Assembly (NCBI GenBank): GCA_016292295.1
Contig: JADNEJ010000242.1
Location: forward strand, 1-6,322
From: Candidatus Thiodictyon intracellulare
GTDB lineage: Bacteria; Pseudomonadota; Gammaproteobacteria; Chromatiales; Chromatiaceae
Direction: 5' to 3'
DNA: 6,322 nt
Positions 1 through 6,166 of this stretch are shown here, piece after piece. Both the position numbers and the translations under genes were made by a program. Numbering within the stretch: the stretch's first letter is position 1; the number at the start of each line of letters is the position of its first letter. Under the pieces are notes generated by a model that was not told the DNA's origin, did not search any database, and saw only the letters and a list, made by a program, of their open reading frames with translations.

Positions 1-1
1 T

Positions 2-133
2 CGCGATTACTTCAAGCGTTACAAGAAGGGCGGCCTTGATGGGTTGCTGCGGATGGGGATGAGCTACAATAGTAGCGAAGCCCCGCTCGACGACACGCAG
101 TTGTTGGAACTTGACGATCATCTTCAAACTCGA
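2..133 (+). pseudogene. IS630-type transposase, N-terminal fragment (5' end outside window)
   Basis: The frame that enters from the left edge reads RDYFKRYKKGGLDGLLRM, followed by a stretch resembling SEAPLDDTQLLELDDHLQ. This matches my recollection of the N-terminal helix-turn-helix region of IS630-family transposases, where a 'YFKRYKxGGLDGLL' segment precedes a 'LxxxQxxxLxxHLQ' helix. Recognisable similarity stops right after HLQ (about base 127). The frame stays open to a TGA at 431-433, but what follows is low-complexity, Ala/Arg/Pro-rich and shows none of the downstream DDE catalytic core. I read it as a truncated transposase whose 3' part was lost or replaced. The start codon, if present, lies left of the window. 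The family call rests on motif memory, not a search. Confidence 0.6.
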
Positions 134-303
134 CCTTGGCCATTTTTGCAGTCGGGCGACGGCCCCACGCGTGACGCCACGGCGGTGCCGACGCGTGCGC
201 TGAGCAGGGGGTTGCAGCGGCCGCTCGTCGCGGCCAGGCGACACCCGCCAGTGGCCGTGGCACGCGGGGACATGCAGGGGAAAGCAGGCGGAGCATCAAC
301 AGT
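134..303. other. Stretch with no recognisable gene
   Basis: Both strands have open frames here, but the translations are Ala/Pro/Arg-rich and look like GC-driven shadow frames. No domain, RNA gene or convincing ribosome binding site was seen. It separates the IS630 fragment from the inverted repeat that begins at 304. Confidence 0.5.
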
Positions 304-441
304 GGGCCTTGATCATAATTCCGCCCACCTTGTTCAGTCTCGGCGTCGCCGCTCCCTTGCAGAACATGCTCTTGCGCCCGAAAACCCACATAGATCGGCC
401 GGCCTTGGGCGGATTTGTGATCAAGATTTGTGATCAAGGCC
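304..441. repeat. Imperfect inverted repeat about 138 bp across, with internal 13-bp tandem duplication
   Basis: The left arm (304-326) begins GGGCCTTGATCATAATTCC. Its reverse complement matches the right arm starting at 407 (GGGCGGATTTGTGATCAAG) with a few mismatches. In the right arm the 13-mer ATTTGTGATCAAG occurs twice in perfect tandem (413-425 and 426-438) and is then followed by GCC, as in the other arm. About 80 bp lie between the arms. The layout resembles a small non-autonomous element or the remains of an IS end. The inner part is open on both strands (for example MWVFGRKSMFCKGAA on minus), but I do not recognise either product. Confidence 0.5.
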
Positions 442-660
442 GGACGCAACGATCCGGCTGTTCGCCCCGGCCTACGACTTCGGCGAGATTCGGCCGCGCA
501 AACGGCGCCGCAGCCAGCGGTGGTTCGCGCCCGGGGAATGCCAGCGGTTGGTCTTGGAGGACCTGTGTGATGCGGGTGGGCCCTTATCGGACCAGGGTGT
601 GGCGCAGGCGGTGGCGGCGCGCAGGAGCTTGCAGGACCGACCCGAGGTCCTGGCGGCGCT
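434..660 (+). pseudogene. Unidentified plus-strand gene fragment, possible winged-helix segment
   Basis: The frame after the TGA at 431-433 reads DATIRLFAPAYDFGEIRP, then a basic stretch (RKRRRSQRWF) and then PGECQRLVLEDLCDAGGPLS. It continues with a helix-like AQAVAARRSLQDRPEVLAAL. The alternation of a basic patch, a helix, a 'GPLS' turn and a second Ala-rich helix looks like a small DNA-binding winged-helix or HTH protein and does not look like a random shadow frame. No ATG or good ribosome binding site lies upstream, so the N-terminus is probably missing. The recognisable part ends where the oppositely oriented PD-(D/E)XK sequence ends (about 660), which looks like a join between two truncated genes. 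The frame stays open to 826 but there it only mirrors the minus-strand gene. I cannot name the family. Confidence 0.35.
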
Positions 661-2045
661 GTCGCGCCAGACCTTGAGTTCCATTCCGAGTGTCGCGGCG
701 CCGCAGCGCAGGCACAGATCCATACGCCCGGAGCCGATGGCATACTCTCGTTCGAGGCTGCCGCCGCCGTTGACGACGCGGTGCAGGAAGGCCATCAGGA
801 CCAGGTGCGAGGCGATCTCGTGGTAGGGGCGCTGCGCAGGAGGGGTCGCCGTGCTGGCGCCAGAAGGCGTGGAAGGCGGCCAGCAGGCGCCCGGGGTTGG
901 GGGTGGCGTCGGCGTTTAGCCAGGTCGGCGCGATCCGCGGCACCGAGTCCTGAGGAACGCCGGCGAGCGCGCGCGGCAGGACCTCGTGGTAGATGGGATT
1001 GGCGACGACCAGACCGCCGGCACCGCCACGGCGCAAGAGCCCCAGGTCGACCAGGTATTCTGGCGGTCGTCCTCCGGCACGCCGTCCAGCTGGGTACCGG
1101 CCAGCATCGGCTCGATGACGCGGCGCACCCGCGGCTCGCGCAGCTTGTCGGCCAACTGGTCCAGGTGGGTCACGCGCTCGACGATCAGGTACTCCTTCGC
1201 CTGGTCGATCAGGTCGAGCGTGATCGGTCGGGCACGGTCGCGGCCCGCGGGCATCTCGAAGCAGACCAGGTAGGCCAGGGCATTGACCAGCCAGGGCTGG
1301 CCCTGAGTCAGGTCCCAGACCCGCCTTGCGCCAGGGTCTCGGTGGTGAAGACCTGGCCGGTCGCCGCGGTGTGCTCGCCCAGCAGCGCGGTTACTTCGTC
1401 GGCCACGAAATCCCCCAGGCGCAGCGACTTCGCCTTGACATTGAAGGCACTGCCGCCGGTGATCGCGGTCGCCTCGGAACTGGCGTGGATGCGGTAGTCG
1501 CGTAGATCTCGTACGTCGCGCAGGATCACCGTCTGCGGGAAGTGCCGCGGGCGCTGCTCATAGCCCGCGCGCAATTGGCGCAGCAACGCGATGAGGGTGT
1601 TCCAGACCAGGGCGTCGACTTCGTCGAGCAGCAGCACCAGGGGTTACGGCGAGCGTGCGCACCAGCGGGTGAGAAAGGTCTCCAGAGCCAGCATCGGGGC
1701 CGAGCCCGTGAGCACCTCGCGCGCCAGGTCAAGGAAGCCCGCCTCTCCCAGCCGCCAGGAGGCTCCGTTGGTGATCGCCTGCACCACGGTGCTCAAGCCC
1801 ACCTCGACCCGCTCGCGTGCCGCCTCAATATTGACGTAGAGCGCCCGGTAGCGTCCCTCCGGGTTCAGGCGTTCCATTAGGGTCAGCAGGCAACTGGTCT
1901 TGCCAGTCTGGCGCGAGGCATGGAGCAGGAAGTATTTCTGCCGGTCGATGAGTTTCAGCACCACCTCCAGGTCCCAGCGCCCGAGCGGCGGGATGCAGTA
2001 GTGTTCGGCGGGCCTTACCAAACCCTCGGTGTTGAAGAAGCACAT
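661..2045 (-). pseudogene. AAA-like ATPase with C-terminal PD-(D/E)XK nuclease-like domain, broken by one stop and several frameshifts
   Basis: Starts at ATG 2045-2043, with a GGAG Shine-Dalgarno six bases upstream. Residues 1-42 hold a conserved-looking leader (IPPLGRWDLEVVLKLI), followed by a Walker A-like loop ASRQTGKTS (residues 43-51, bases 1893-1919). A TAA at 1646-1644 (codon 134) interrupts the frame just before the Walker B strand LVLLLDEVDAL. The same frame continues to about 1320 (ITGGSAFNVKAKSLRLGDF). A shift near 1320-1325 restores VWDLTQGQPWLVNALAY. A second shift near 1057-1060 restores LVDLGLLRRGG and VANPIYHEVLPRAL. One or two more between 826 and 845 restore YHEIASHLVLMAFLHRVVNG. 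The C-terminal domain carries GRMDL and MELKVWRD, fitting the D...ExK residues of PD-(D/E)XK nucleases (bases 718-720, 679-681, 673-675). Similarity ends at 661, so the tail is missing. Intact relatives, as I recall them, are single-gene ATPases of unclear function, common in Chromatiales and cyanobacteria. Confidence 0.75.
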
Positions 2046-2210
2046 GGGTGACTCCGGATGGTGACCGGGCGGATCGACGGCGGGATCAGCATAGCACCGC
2101 GGGGCCCGGCCCCCACGCCCACCGACGCCGCCGCAGGGCATCGCGTCACCGCCCACCACCCCGCGCGACCCGCTGGGCGTGACCGGCTGACGACGGCCGT
2201 GGTCTGGCGC
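2046..2210. other. Spacer between divergent gene remnants
   Basis: This 165-bp GC-rich spacer separates the start of the minus-strand ATPase pseudogene from the start of the plus-strand sulfotransferase-like stump. It holds the GGAG ribosome binding site of the ATPase gene (CTCC on the plus strand at 2052-2055). No convincing promoter hexamers were seen. Confidence 0.4.
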
Positions 2211-2348
2211 ATGTCCAATCACCACGACGGCTGGCCGGCAACCTCCGCACCCACCCCCGCGGCAACAGCGGTCCCGCGCCTGCTCTATATCACCGGCCTG
2301 CCGCGCGCGGGCTCTACCCTGCTGTGCCAGTTGCTCGGGCTGCAATGA
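2211..2348 (+). pseudogene. Sulfotransferase-like gene, N-terminal stump
   Basis: An ATG at 2211 opens a 45-codon frame ending in TGA at 2346-2348. After a Pro/Ala-rich lead it reads LLYITGLPRAGSTLLCQLLG. This is the first beta strand and P-loop-like 5'-phosphosulfate-binding segment (GLPRAGSTLL) typical of PAPS-dependent sulfotransferases. These usually run a few hundred residues and continue with a conserved His-Pro motif after this helix. Here all of that is absent: the frame stops just after the loop, and the DNA turns into an unrelated coding remnant in another frame (see the 2344-2649 entry). The stump cannot be an active enzyme. The start is not certain, because the frame is open further upstream (from 2058) and no strong ribosome binding site is present. 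Confidence 0.6.
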
Positions 2349-2649
2349 CCAAGTCGGCAACGCCAACTATGCCATCGCGACCCAGATCACCCAGAAATTC
2401 AGCATCGGGGTGCCGCCGACCTTGAGCACGCCGACGGTCAGCCTGGCCGCGGCCAACCTGGCGACCCTGGCTCACTACAGCGTGCGCAACCTGACCACCT
2501 GAGCTACGAACTGTAGGGCGGGCTGGATTACCACGACAGCGGCATCCTGCCTGGATGCCCCGGCCACGGTGAGCGTGGTCGCCACCCTCGCCATCGCCGC
2601 CCTGCGGCTGACTGGGCTCGCTGGGCGGCGGCGTTTCGGGCGCGCTTAG
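2344..2649 (+). pseudogene. C-terminal remnant of an Ig-like-repeat / sorting-tail surface protein
   Basis: A frame offset from the sulfotransferase stump reads DQVGNANYAIATQITQKFSIG. This resembles the closing strands of bacterial Ig-like repeats of the 'GDANYxxAxxVTQxF' kind. VPPTLSTPTVSL follows, then a TGA at 2500-2502. The same frame resumes and ends at TAG 2647-2649 with a hydrophobic segment and basic end, VVATLAIAALRLTGLAGRRRF. A hydrophobic helix followed by an Arg cluster at the extreme C-terminus is the design of PEP-CTERM/IPTL-CTERM-type sorting tails, but the diagnostic PTLS-W signature is not intact. There is no start codon or upstream body, so this is the 3' relic of a longer gene joined to the sulfotransferase stump near 2344. 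The Ig-like call is from pattern memory and could be wrong. Confidence 0.4.
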
Positions 2650-2693
2650 CCGCGGCGGGCGGGATGGCGGGCGATCCGCCACCACCGCCGCGG
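2650..2693. repeat. Nested GC-rich hairpin directly after the 2649 stop
   Basis: A perfect 9-bp inverted repeat, CCGCGGCGG (2650-2658) and CCGCCGCGG (2685-2693), encloses a second perfect 6-bp hairpin, TGGCGG (2665-2670) and CCGCCA (2676-2681) with a 5-base loop. It starts at the base after the TAG of the surface-protein remnant. No T-run follows on either side, so it is not a classical intrinsic terminator. It may have been a 3' structure of the lost gene or a repetitive palindrome. Confidence 0.45.
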
Positions 2694-2745
2694 GGGACGG
2701 GCGAAGCGTGGCGGGTACCGCCCGTGAAAGTCACACAGCGACGCC

Positions 2746-2838
2746 GTGGGAGCGGCTTCAGCCGCGACGGGCCGCACGGGGAACGCGGCGTCGGAGTTCG
2801 CACCGCGGCGCCGTATGGCGGCCGCAGCCCGCTCCCAC
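2746..2838. repeat. REP-like inverted pair (GTGGGAGCGG type)
   Basis: The first unit, at 2746-2767, starts GTGGGAGCGGCTTCAGCCGC and folds into a short hairpin (GCGGC-TTCA-GCCGC). The second, at 2818-2838, is the same kind of unit on the opposite strand: its reverse complement starts GTGGGAGCGGGCTGCGGCCG. A head tetranucleotide GTGG plus an imperfect palindrome, arranged as two inverted copies about 50 bp apart, is the layout of REP/BIME elements in gammaproteobacteria. Such elements are mobilised by RAYT-type transposases. They usually sit between genes, as here between the left pseudogene block and mnmA. Confidence 0.6.
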
Positions 2839-2880
2839 AGGGAACTTTCATGTTCCGGAGTGACGGACGAGCCTTGATGG

Positions 2881-3001
2881 CCGTTCTCTCACCCCGCCCT
2901 CTCCCAGAGAGAGGGGGAAATGGGAGTGCGCTCTCGGCGCGACTTTCACGGTAAGTGCCCTCGTGTATGGAGGCGGCGTCCCGCCGCGATTCGGCGCCGC
3001 G
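2881..3001. repeat. Intergenic palindromic repeats downstream of mnmA
   Basis: Two structures lie here. The first is a CT/GA-rich palindrome, CCCTCTCCCAGAGAGAGGGG (about 2899-2918), of a type common between genes in gammaproteobacteria. The second is a GGCGG-CGTC-CCGCC hairpin around 2971-2984, a short distance beyond the mnmA stop. The second could form in the mnmA transcript but lacks a U-tract, so I do not call it a terminator. An 11-bp motif CCGTGAAAGTC at 2722-2732 recurs inverted at 2941-2951 and brackets this whole repeat-rich stretch. Confidence 0.4.
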
Positions 3002-4132
3002 CTATCCGCTGCTGCCGCAGGCACAGGTCGCCCCGCCCAGGCAGGTATCTCCGGCGTAGAAGACCACCGCCTGGCCGGGCGCCACGGCGCGCTGAGGCTC
3101 GGCAAAGCGTACCTCGCACCCCTGGCCGCTGATTACGGTGATGATGCACGCCTGCAACGGTTGCCGATGGCGCAACCGGGCCTCGCACGAGAAGGGCAGG
3201 AGGCTGGGCGGCACCCCGCCGATCCAGTGCAAGCGGTCCGCGGCGAGTGACTGGGATAGCAGCAGCGGGTGGTCGCCGCCCTGAACCAGGATCAGCGCAT
3301 TGCGCCCCGGGTCCTTGGCCGCGACGAACCAGGGGGCATTGGTCCCGCCCACCACCCCGCCGACCCCCAGCCCCTGGCGCTGGCCGATGGTGTAATAGGC
3401 GAGCCCCTGGTGCTCCCCCAGGCGGCGGCCGTCCGGTGTCTCGATCGGCCCCAGCTCGCGCGGCAGGTAGCGGGCGAGGAAGTCGCGGAAGCGCCGTTCG
3501 CCGATGAAGCAGATCCCGGTGCTGTCGCGCTTGCCGGCGTTGCCAAGCCCAAGCCCGCTGGCGATGGCGCGCACCTCGGGCTTGGTGAGGTCGGCGAGCG
3601 GAAAGAGGGCGTGGCGTAACTGGGACTGGTCCAGCAGGTAGAGGAAATAGGTCTGGTCCTTGTTGGGGTCGGCGCACAGCCGCAGCCGGCAGCCGTCCGG
3701 GTCACGGGTGACGCGGGCATAGTGACCGGTCGCGATCCAGTCCGCACCCAGTCCCAGGGCATGGTCCAGGAAGGTGCGGAACTTGATGTCGCGGTTGCAC
3801 AGCACGTCCGGGTTGGGGGTACGCAGGGCCCGGTATTCCTCCAGGAACGACTCGAAGACCTGATCCCAATACTCGGTCGCGAAGTTGACCGTGCGCAACG
3901 CGATGCCGAGCCGTTGTGCGACCGCCGTTGCGTCCGCCAGGTCCTGGGCGGCGGCGCAGTAACCGGGCTCGTCGTCCTCTTCCCAATTCTTCATGAACAG
4001 GGCCTCCACTCGATAGCCCTGCTCGATCAGTCGGTGGGCCGCGACCGCGGAGTCGACCCCGCCGGAGAGACCGACCATGACCCGGTCCCCGGCTGCGGGC
4101 TGCCGCGCGGATGTCAGAGGCTGATGCGTCAT
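3002..4132 (-). CDS. mnmA: tRNA-specific 2-thiouridylase MnmA
   Basis: Encodes the enzyme that puts sulfur on C2 of the wobble uridine (U34) of tRNAs for Lys, Glu and Gln, in the cytoplasm. It takes sulfur from a relay fed by the cysteine desulfurase IscS. The 376-residue length is normal for the family. The PP-loop ATP-binding motif SGGVDS is at residues 23-28. The FMKNWEEDD region follows at 46-54. The nucleophile Cys112 sits in NPDVLCNRDIKF, and the second catalytic Cys208 in DSTGICFIGE. ATGHYARV (134-141) and DPNKDQTYFLY (155-165) are further family motifs, and the usual C-terminal DTCLGG is present (362-367). The frame is intact, unlike its neighbours. The ATG at 4132 gives the standard short leader before the PP-loop, though no strong Shine-Dalgarno is visible. 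The tail adds a small Cys-containing end (TCACGSSG). Confidence 0.97.
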   Translation of the reverse strand: MTHQPLTSARQPAAGDRVMVGLSGGVDSAVAAHRLIEQGYRVEALFMKNWEEDDEPGYCAAAQDLADATAVAQRLGIALRTVNFATEYWDQVFESFLEEYRALRTPNPDVLCNRDIKFRTFLDHALGLGADWIATGHYARVTRDPDGCRLRLCADPNKDQTYFLYLLDQSQLRHALFPLADLTKPEVRAIASGLGLGNAGKRDSTGICFIGERRFRDFLARYLPRELGPIETPDGRRLGEHQGLAYYTIGQRQGLGVGGVVGGTNAPWFVAAKDPGRNALILVQGGDHPLLLSQSLAADRLHWIGGVPPSLLPFSCEARLRHRQPLQACIITVISGQGCEVRFAEPQRAVAPGQAVVFYAGDTCLGGATCACGSSG

Positions 4133-4149
4133 GCGAGAAGAGAAGACAA

Positions 4150-4310
4150 TTCAGCCGCAAATGAACGCAAATAAACGCGAATAAGTAGAGCCGTCAGGCG
4201 ATGACCTACCCACGCAGGCAGATCACCGCGCGAAGAGACCGGCGCTGTCTCAGGCGCGAACGCGGTCGACGGTGCAATTTTGCGTTCATTTGCGTTCATT
4301 TGCGGTTCAA
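4150..4310. repeat. Inverted repeat framing the spacer upstream of mnmA
   Basis: CCGCAAATGAACGCAAAT at 4155-4172 has a perfect 18-bp inverted copy at 4288-4305. With mismatches the arms extend to roughly 4150-4182 and 4277-4310, and each arm is itself built from a repeated (A)AACGCAAAT-like unit. The AT-rich arms stand out from the GC-rich surroundings and enclose about 115 bp. The repeat fills most of the gap between the GIDE-like gene and mnmA, so it lies where the mnmA promoter or leader would be. Similar CGCAAA/GAACGCAAA intergenic repeats are common in proteobacteria, and their function is not known to me. Confidence 0.65.
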
Positions 4311-4326
4311 CTATCATTTGGATGGT

Positions 4327-5237
4327 TCATCCGCCGAACCGCGCCAGTCCGGTCAAGACCGCCGCCACCGCCACTGCCGCTAACCCAGCATTATACCCCA
4401 GGGCCTGCCACCGCAGCGTGGCGACCGGGTCCTCCTCGGCGTAGGTGAAGATCACGAAGGGCTGGCGGTCGCCACCGGTGGCCGCCAGTCGGGCGAGTAC
4501 TGGGGTCTCGCTGTGCTTAACCTCAGCGCGCTCGGCCAGGGCGGCGGCACTGCACGCCTGCTCCCATTCCTCCTGGCTGATGGTGCCGTCGCCGTTCGCG
4601 TCGATGCAGGCCAGGCGCGCCGGGTCCTGCTTCCAAACCTTGAGCAGGGCGCGCCGCAACTGGTCGCGTTCGGCGGGGCCGCGCAGCGGGGTTTCGAAGC
4701 GGCCCAGGCAATAGACCGAGTCTCCGTCATCGATGCGCTCCTCGACATAGCGATACTGGTCGCTCGCCTGGCACCACCTGGTCGGCGTCACGCTGCGCGG
4801 GCTGCGGTGGGGGCCGATCCATCGGTCCGCCTGGCACAGGCGGACATAAGCACCGGTCGGGTCGACGAGGCACTGTCCGCTGCTGTCATCGAGCAGGAAG
4901 GGTCCGGGAGACTCGCCGCCCTCGATCGGTGCCACTCCTTGTTGCGCCCGTTGCAGCGCTCCTCAATGCGGTAGCGATAGCAGACGCAGGGCCGTCCGGT
5001 CAGGGGACCCAGGACATGACTCAGGTGAGGGCACGCCAGGCCGGAGAGTTCGACATAGCCCTGGGGGGCCGACTGGATGCAGGCAGTGGGGGTGTTGGTG
5101 ATGGTGCGCAGCCGCCAAAAGGCCTGGCTGCCCCGGTACAGCAGGAAGGGCGCACCGCCCGCCAGGGCGGCGAACAGGAACCAGAATTGCAACGGCTCCA
5201 GGCCGACCACCAGGTCATGAAACCACTGGGGCGTCAT
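4327..5237 (-). pseudogene. GIDE-domain (E3 ligase-like) membrane protein with EF-hand loop, split by one apparent -1 frameshift
   Basis: The first part (ATG at 5237) has a membrane segment around residues 16-34 (LQFWFLFAALAGGAPFLLY). It continues with PQGYVELSGLA and GPLTGRPCVCYRYRIEE, the pattern I associate with GIDE-type domains related to mitochondrial MUL1/GIDE, but with no RING finger. After KEWHRSR the frame fails. One extra base in the G run at 4919-4921 would continue directly into GGESPGPFLLDDSSGQCLVD, the next part of the same domain. The total span is then an exact 304 codons including the TGA at 4327-4329. The second part contains a canonical EF-hand loop DANGDGTISQEE (bases 4567-4602), which should bind Ca2+, and a C-terminal membrane helix (NAGLAAVAVAAVLTGLARF). 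It follows lemA by 21 bp, so the two are probably one operon. The break may be a sequencing error, in which case the gene is intact. Confidence 0.75.
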
Positions 5238-5258
5238 CGCCGCGGCCCTCGGCCGGCC

Positions 5259-5828
5259 TCAGCCGAACAGTGCCTTGAGGTCGAGGTCCGCGCGCTCCTG
5301 CGCGAACTCCAGGAGTTCAAAAGGCCGGGCGCCCATGAAGCGGGCGACCAGCACGTCCAGAAACTGCTCGATGCGGACGTTGTTGAGGTTCACGCTGTCG
5401 TTGTACAGCTCGCGGCGGTCGGCGATGGTGTCCTCCAGGTGGGAGACACGCTGGGAGAGTTGCTGGAAGCCCTCGTTGGCCTTCAGCGCCGGGTAATTTT
5501 CCGCCAGGGCGAACAACTGCCCGGTCCCGGCCCGAAGGTCCGTCTCCGCCGTCCCCAGAGCGCGCATGTCCTGGCGGCGGCTTGCCTCCGCCACGGACCC
5601 GCGGGCGCGCACCACACGCTCTAGCATCTCGCGCTCATAGCCCATGTACTGCTTGCAGACCTCCACGAGCTTCGGGATCTCGTCGTGGCGCTGCTTGAGC
5701 GCCACGTCGATATTGGACCAAGTGAGCGCCACGGCGTACCGCAGGCGCACCAGGTTGTTGTAGATCTGGATCGTGTAGACCACGGCTATCAGGAGCAGTG
5801 CAAGAAGGATCAGGGCGGTGATTCCCAT
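5259..5828 (-). CDS. lemA: LemA family protein
   Basis: A 189-residue protein with an N-terminal membrane helix (residues about 3-23, GITALILLALLLIAVVYTI) that leads into the family signature: IYNNLVRLR, then NIDVALKQRHDEIPKLVEVC, then YEREMLERVVRAR. The rest is mostly helical, with the typical LFALAENYPALKANEGF and a late FLDVLVARFMGARPFELLEF segment. Length and motif order match the family, whose members have a short N-terminal tail, one membrane anchor and a helical bundle. The biochemical role is not established. The ATG at 5828 is backed by a GGAG six bases upstream. It is the first gene of an apparent pair with the GIDE-like gene, an arrangement I recall from other gammaproteobacteria. 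The gene symbol reflects the family and not proven orthology. Confidence 0.92.
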   Translation of the reverse strand: MGITALILLALLLIAVVYTIQIYNNLVRLRYAVALTWSNIDVALKQRHDEIPKLVEVCKQYMGYEREMLERVVRARGSVAEASRRQDMRALGTAETDLRAGTGQLFALAENYPALKANEGFQQLSQRVSHLEDTIADRRELYNDSVNLNNVRIEQFLDVLVARFMGARPFELLEFAQERADLDLKALFG

Positions 5829-5834
5829 GGAGGT

Positions 5835-5907
5835 CTCCGGTGGGCGGTCGGGGATGAGCAGGGGTGCCGAGTCGCGTTATTGTACCCGAGCGCTCCCTGC
5901 GGGTCGG
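5835..5907 (-). promoter_or_regulatory. Candidate sigma70-type promoter and ribosome binding site for lemA
   Basis: On the minus strand, TACAAT (5884-5879) matches the -10 consensus at five of six positions. Seventeen bases upstream is CCGACC (5907-5902), a weak -35 with GAC shared with TTGACA. The leader of about 45 bases ends with GGAG (5838-5835), six bases before the lemA ATG. Only the -10 and the ribosome binding site are good matches, so the promoter call is tentative. Confidence 0.4.
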
Positions 5908-5974
5908 CGCCGTCGGTCCGGCCGCTTGCTTTACCGCTTTGAGTTTTGCGGAGGTCCTTGAAGATATTCGTTGA

Positions 5975-6166
5975 ATGAAGACCGACAAACAGATCTACAC
6001 CCTGCTCGGTGCCGACCCAGAATTCCTCCGGCGACTCACCGACGGCATCCAGGTACGTGGCCCGTACCTTTTCGAGGCGCTGGAGGTCCAGGGTCTGGAG
6101 CGGCGCACCGGCGGCATGCTGATTCTCGAGGCGGCAGACAAAGGCATCTGGGTGATCGAATTCTAG
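5975..6166 (+). pseudogene. DUF2887-like (PD-(D/E)XK transposase-family) protein, truncated N-terminal part
   Basis: A 63-codon frame starts MKTDKQIYTLLGADPEFLRR, the typical opening of DUF2887-type proteins (MKTDKxxYxLL...P). It continues with GPYLFEALEVQGLERRTGGMLILEA and IWVIEF, then stops at TAG 6164-6166. In relatives, as I recall them, the segment is RxDGxL..., with the Asp as part of the nuclease site, followed by an ExQ/FQxQ motif right after VIEF. Here the Asp position is Gly, and the protein ends exactly before the expected Gln. The rest of the gene, normally several times longer, is absent, and IS-like sequence follows. The ribosome binding site is weak: a GGAGG is present at about 5950-5954, too far upstream. 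It diverges from lemA. Confidence 0.55.

Noticed and set aside
413..438. CRISPR-like repeat
   Set aside because: Only two tandem copies of 13 bp with no spacer.
12..743. Long minus-strand frame of 243 codons at the left edge
   Set aside because: Pro/Ala/Arg-rich composition, antisense to the IS630 and HTH-like fragments, and only overlaps the nuclease remnant out of frame. It is a GC-driven shadow.
781..1497. Plus-strand 238-codon frame opposite the ATPase pseudogene
   Set aside because: Antisense to a recognisable coding remnant, with Arg/Ala-rich low-complexity translation.
2971..2984. Hairpin as mnmA terminator
   Set aside because: Stem is present, but there is no U-tract on the mnmA strand.
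2946..3677. Second long minus-strand frame within mnmA
   Set aside because: Shadow of mnmA, whose own frame carries all the family motifs.
4129..4317. Minus-strand 62-codon frame ending in an ATGA overlap with the mnmA start
   Set aside because: Both ends of the frame are translations of the inverted-repeat arms (NANERK at one end, RSFAAEL at the other). It has no good ribosome binding site or recognisable domain, so the overlap looks accidental.
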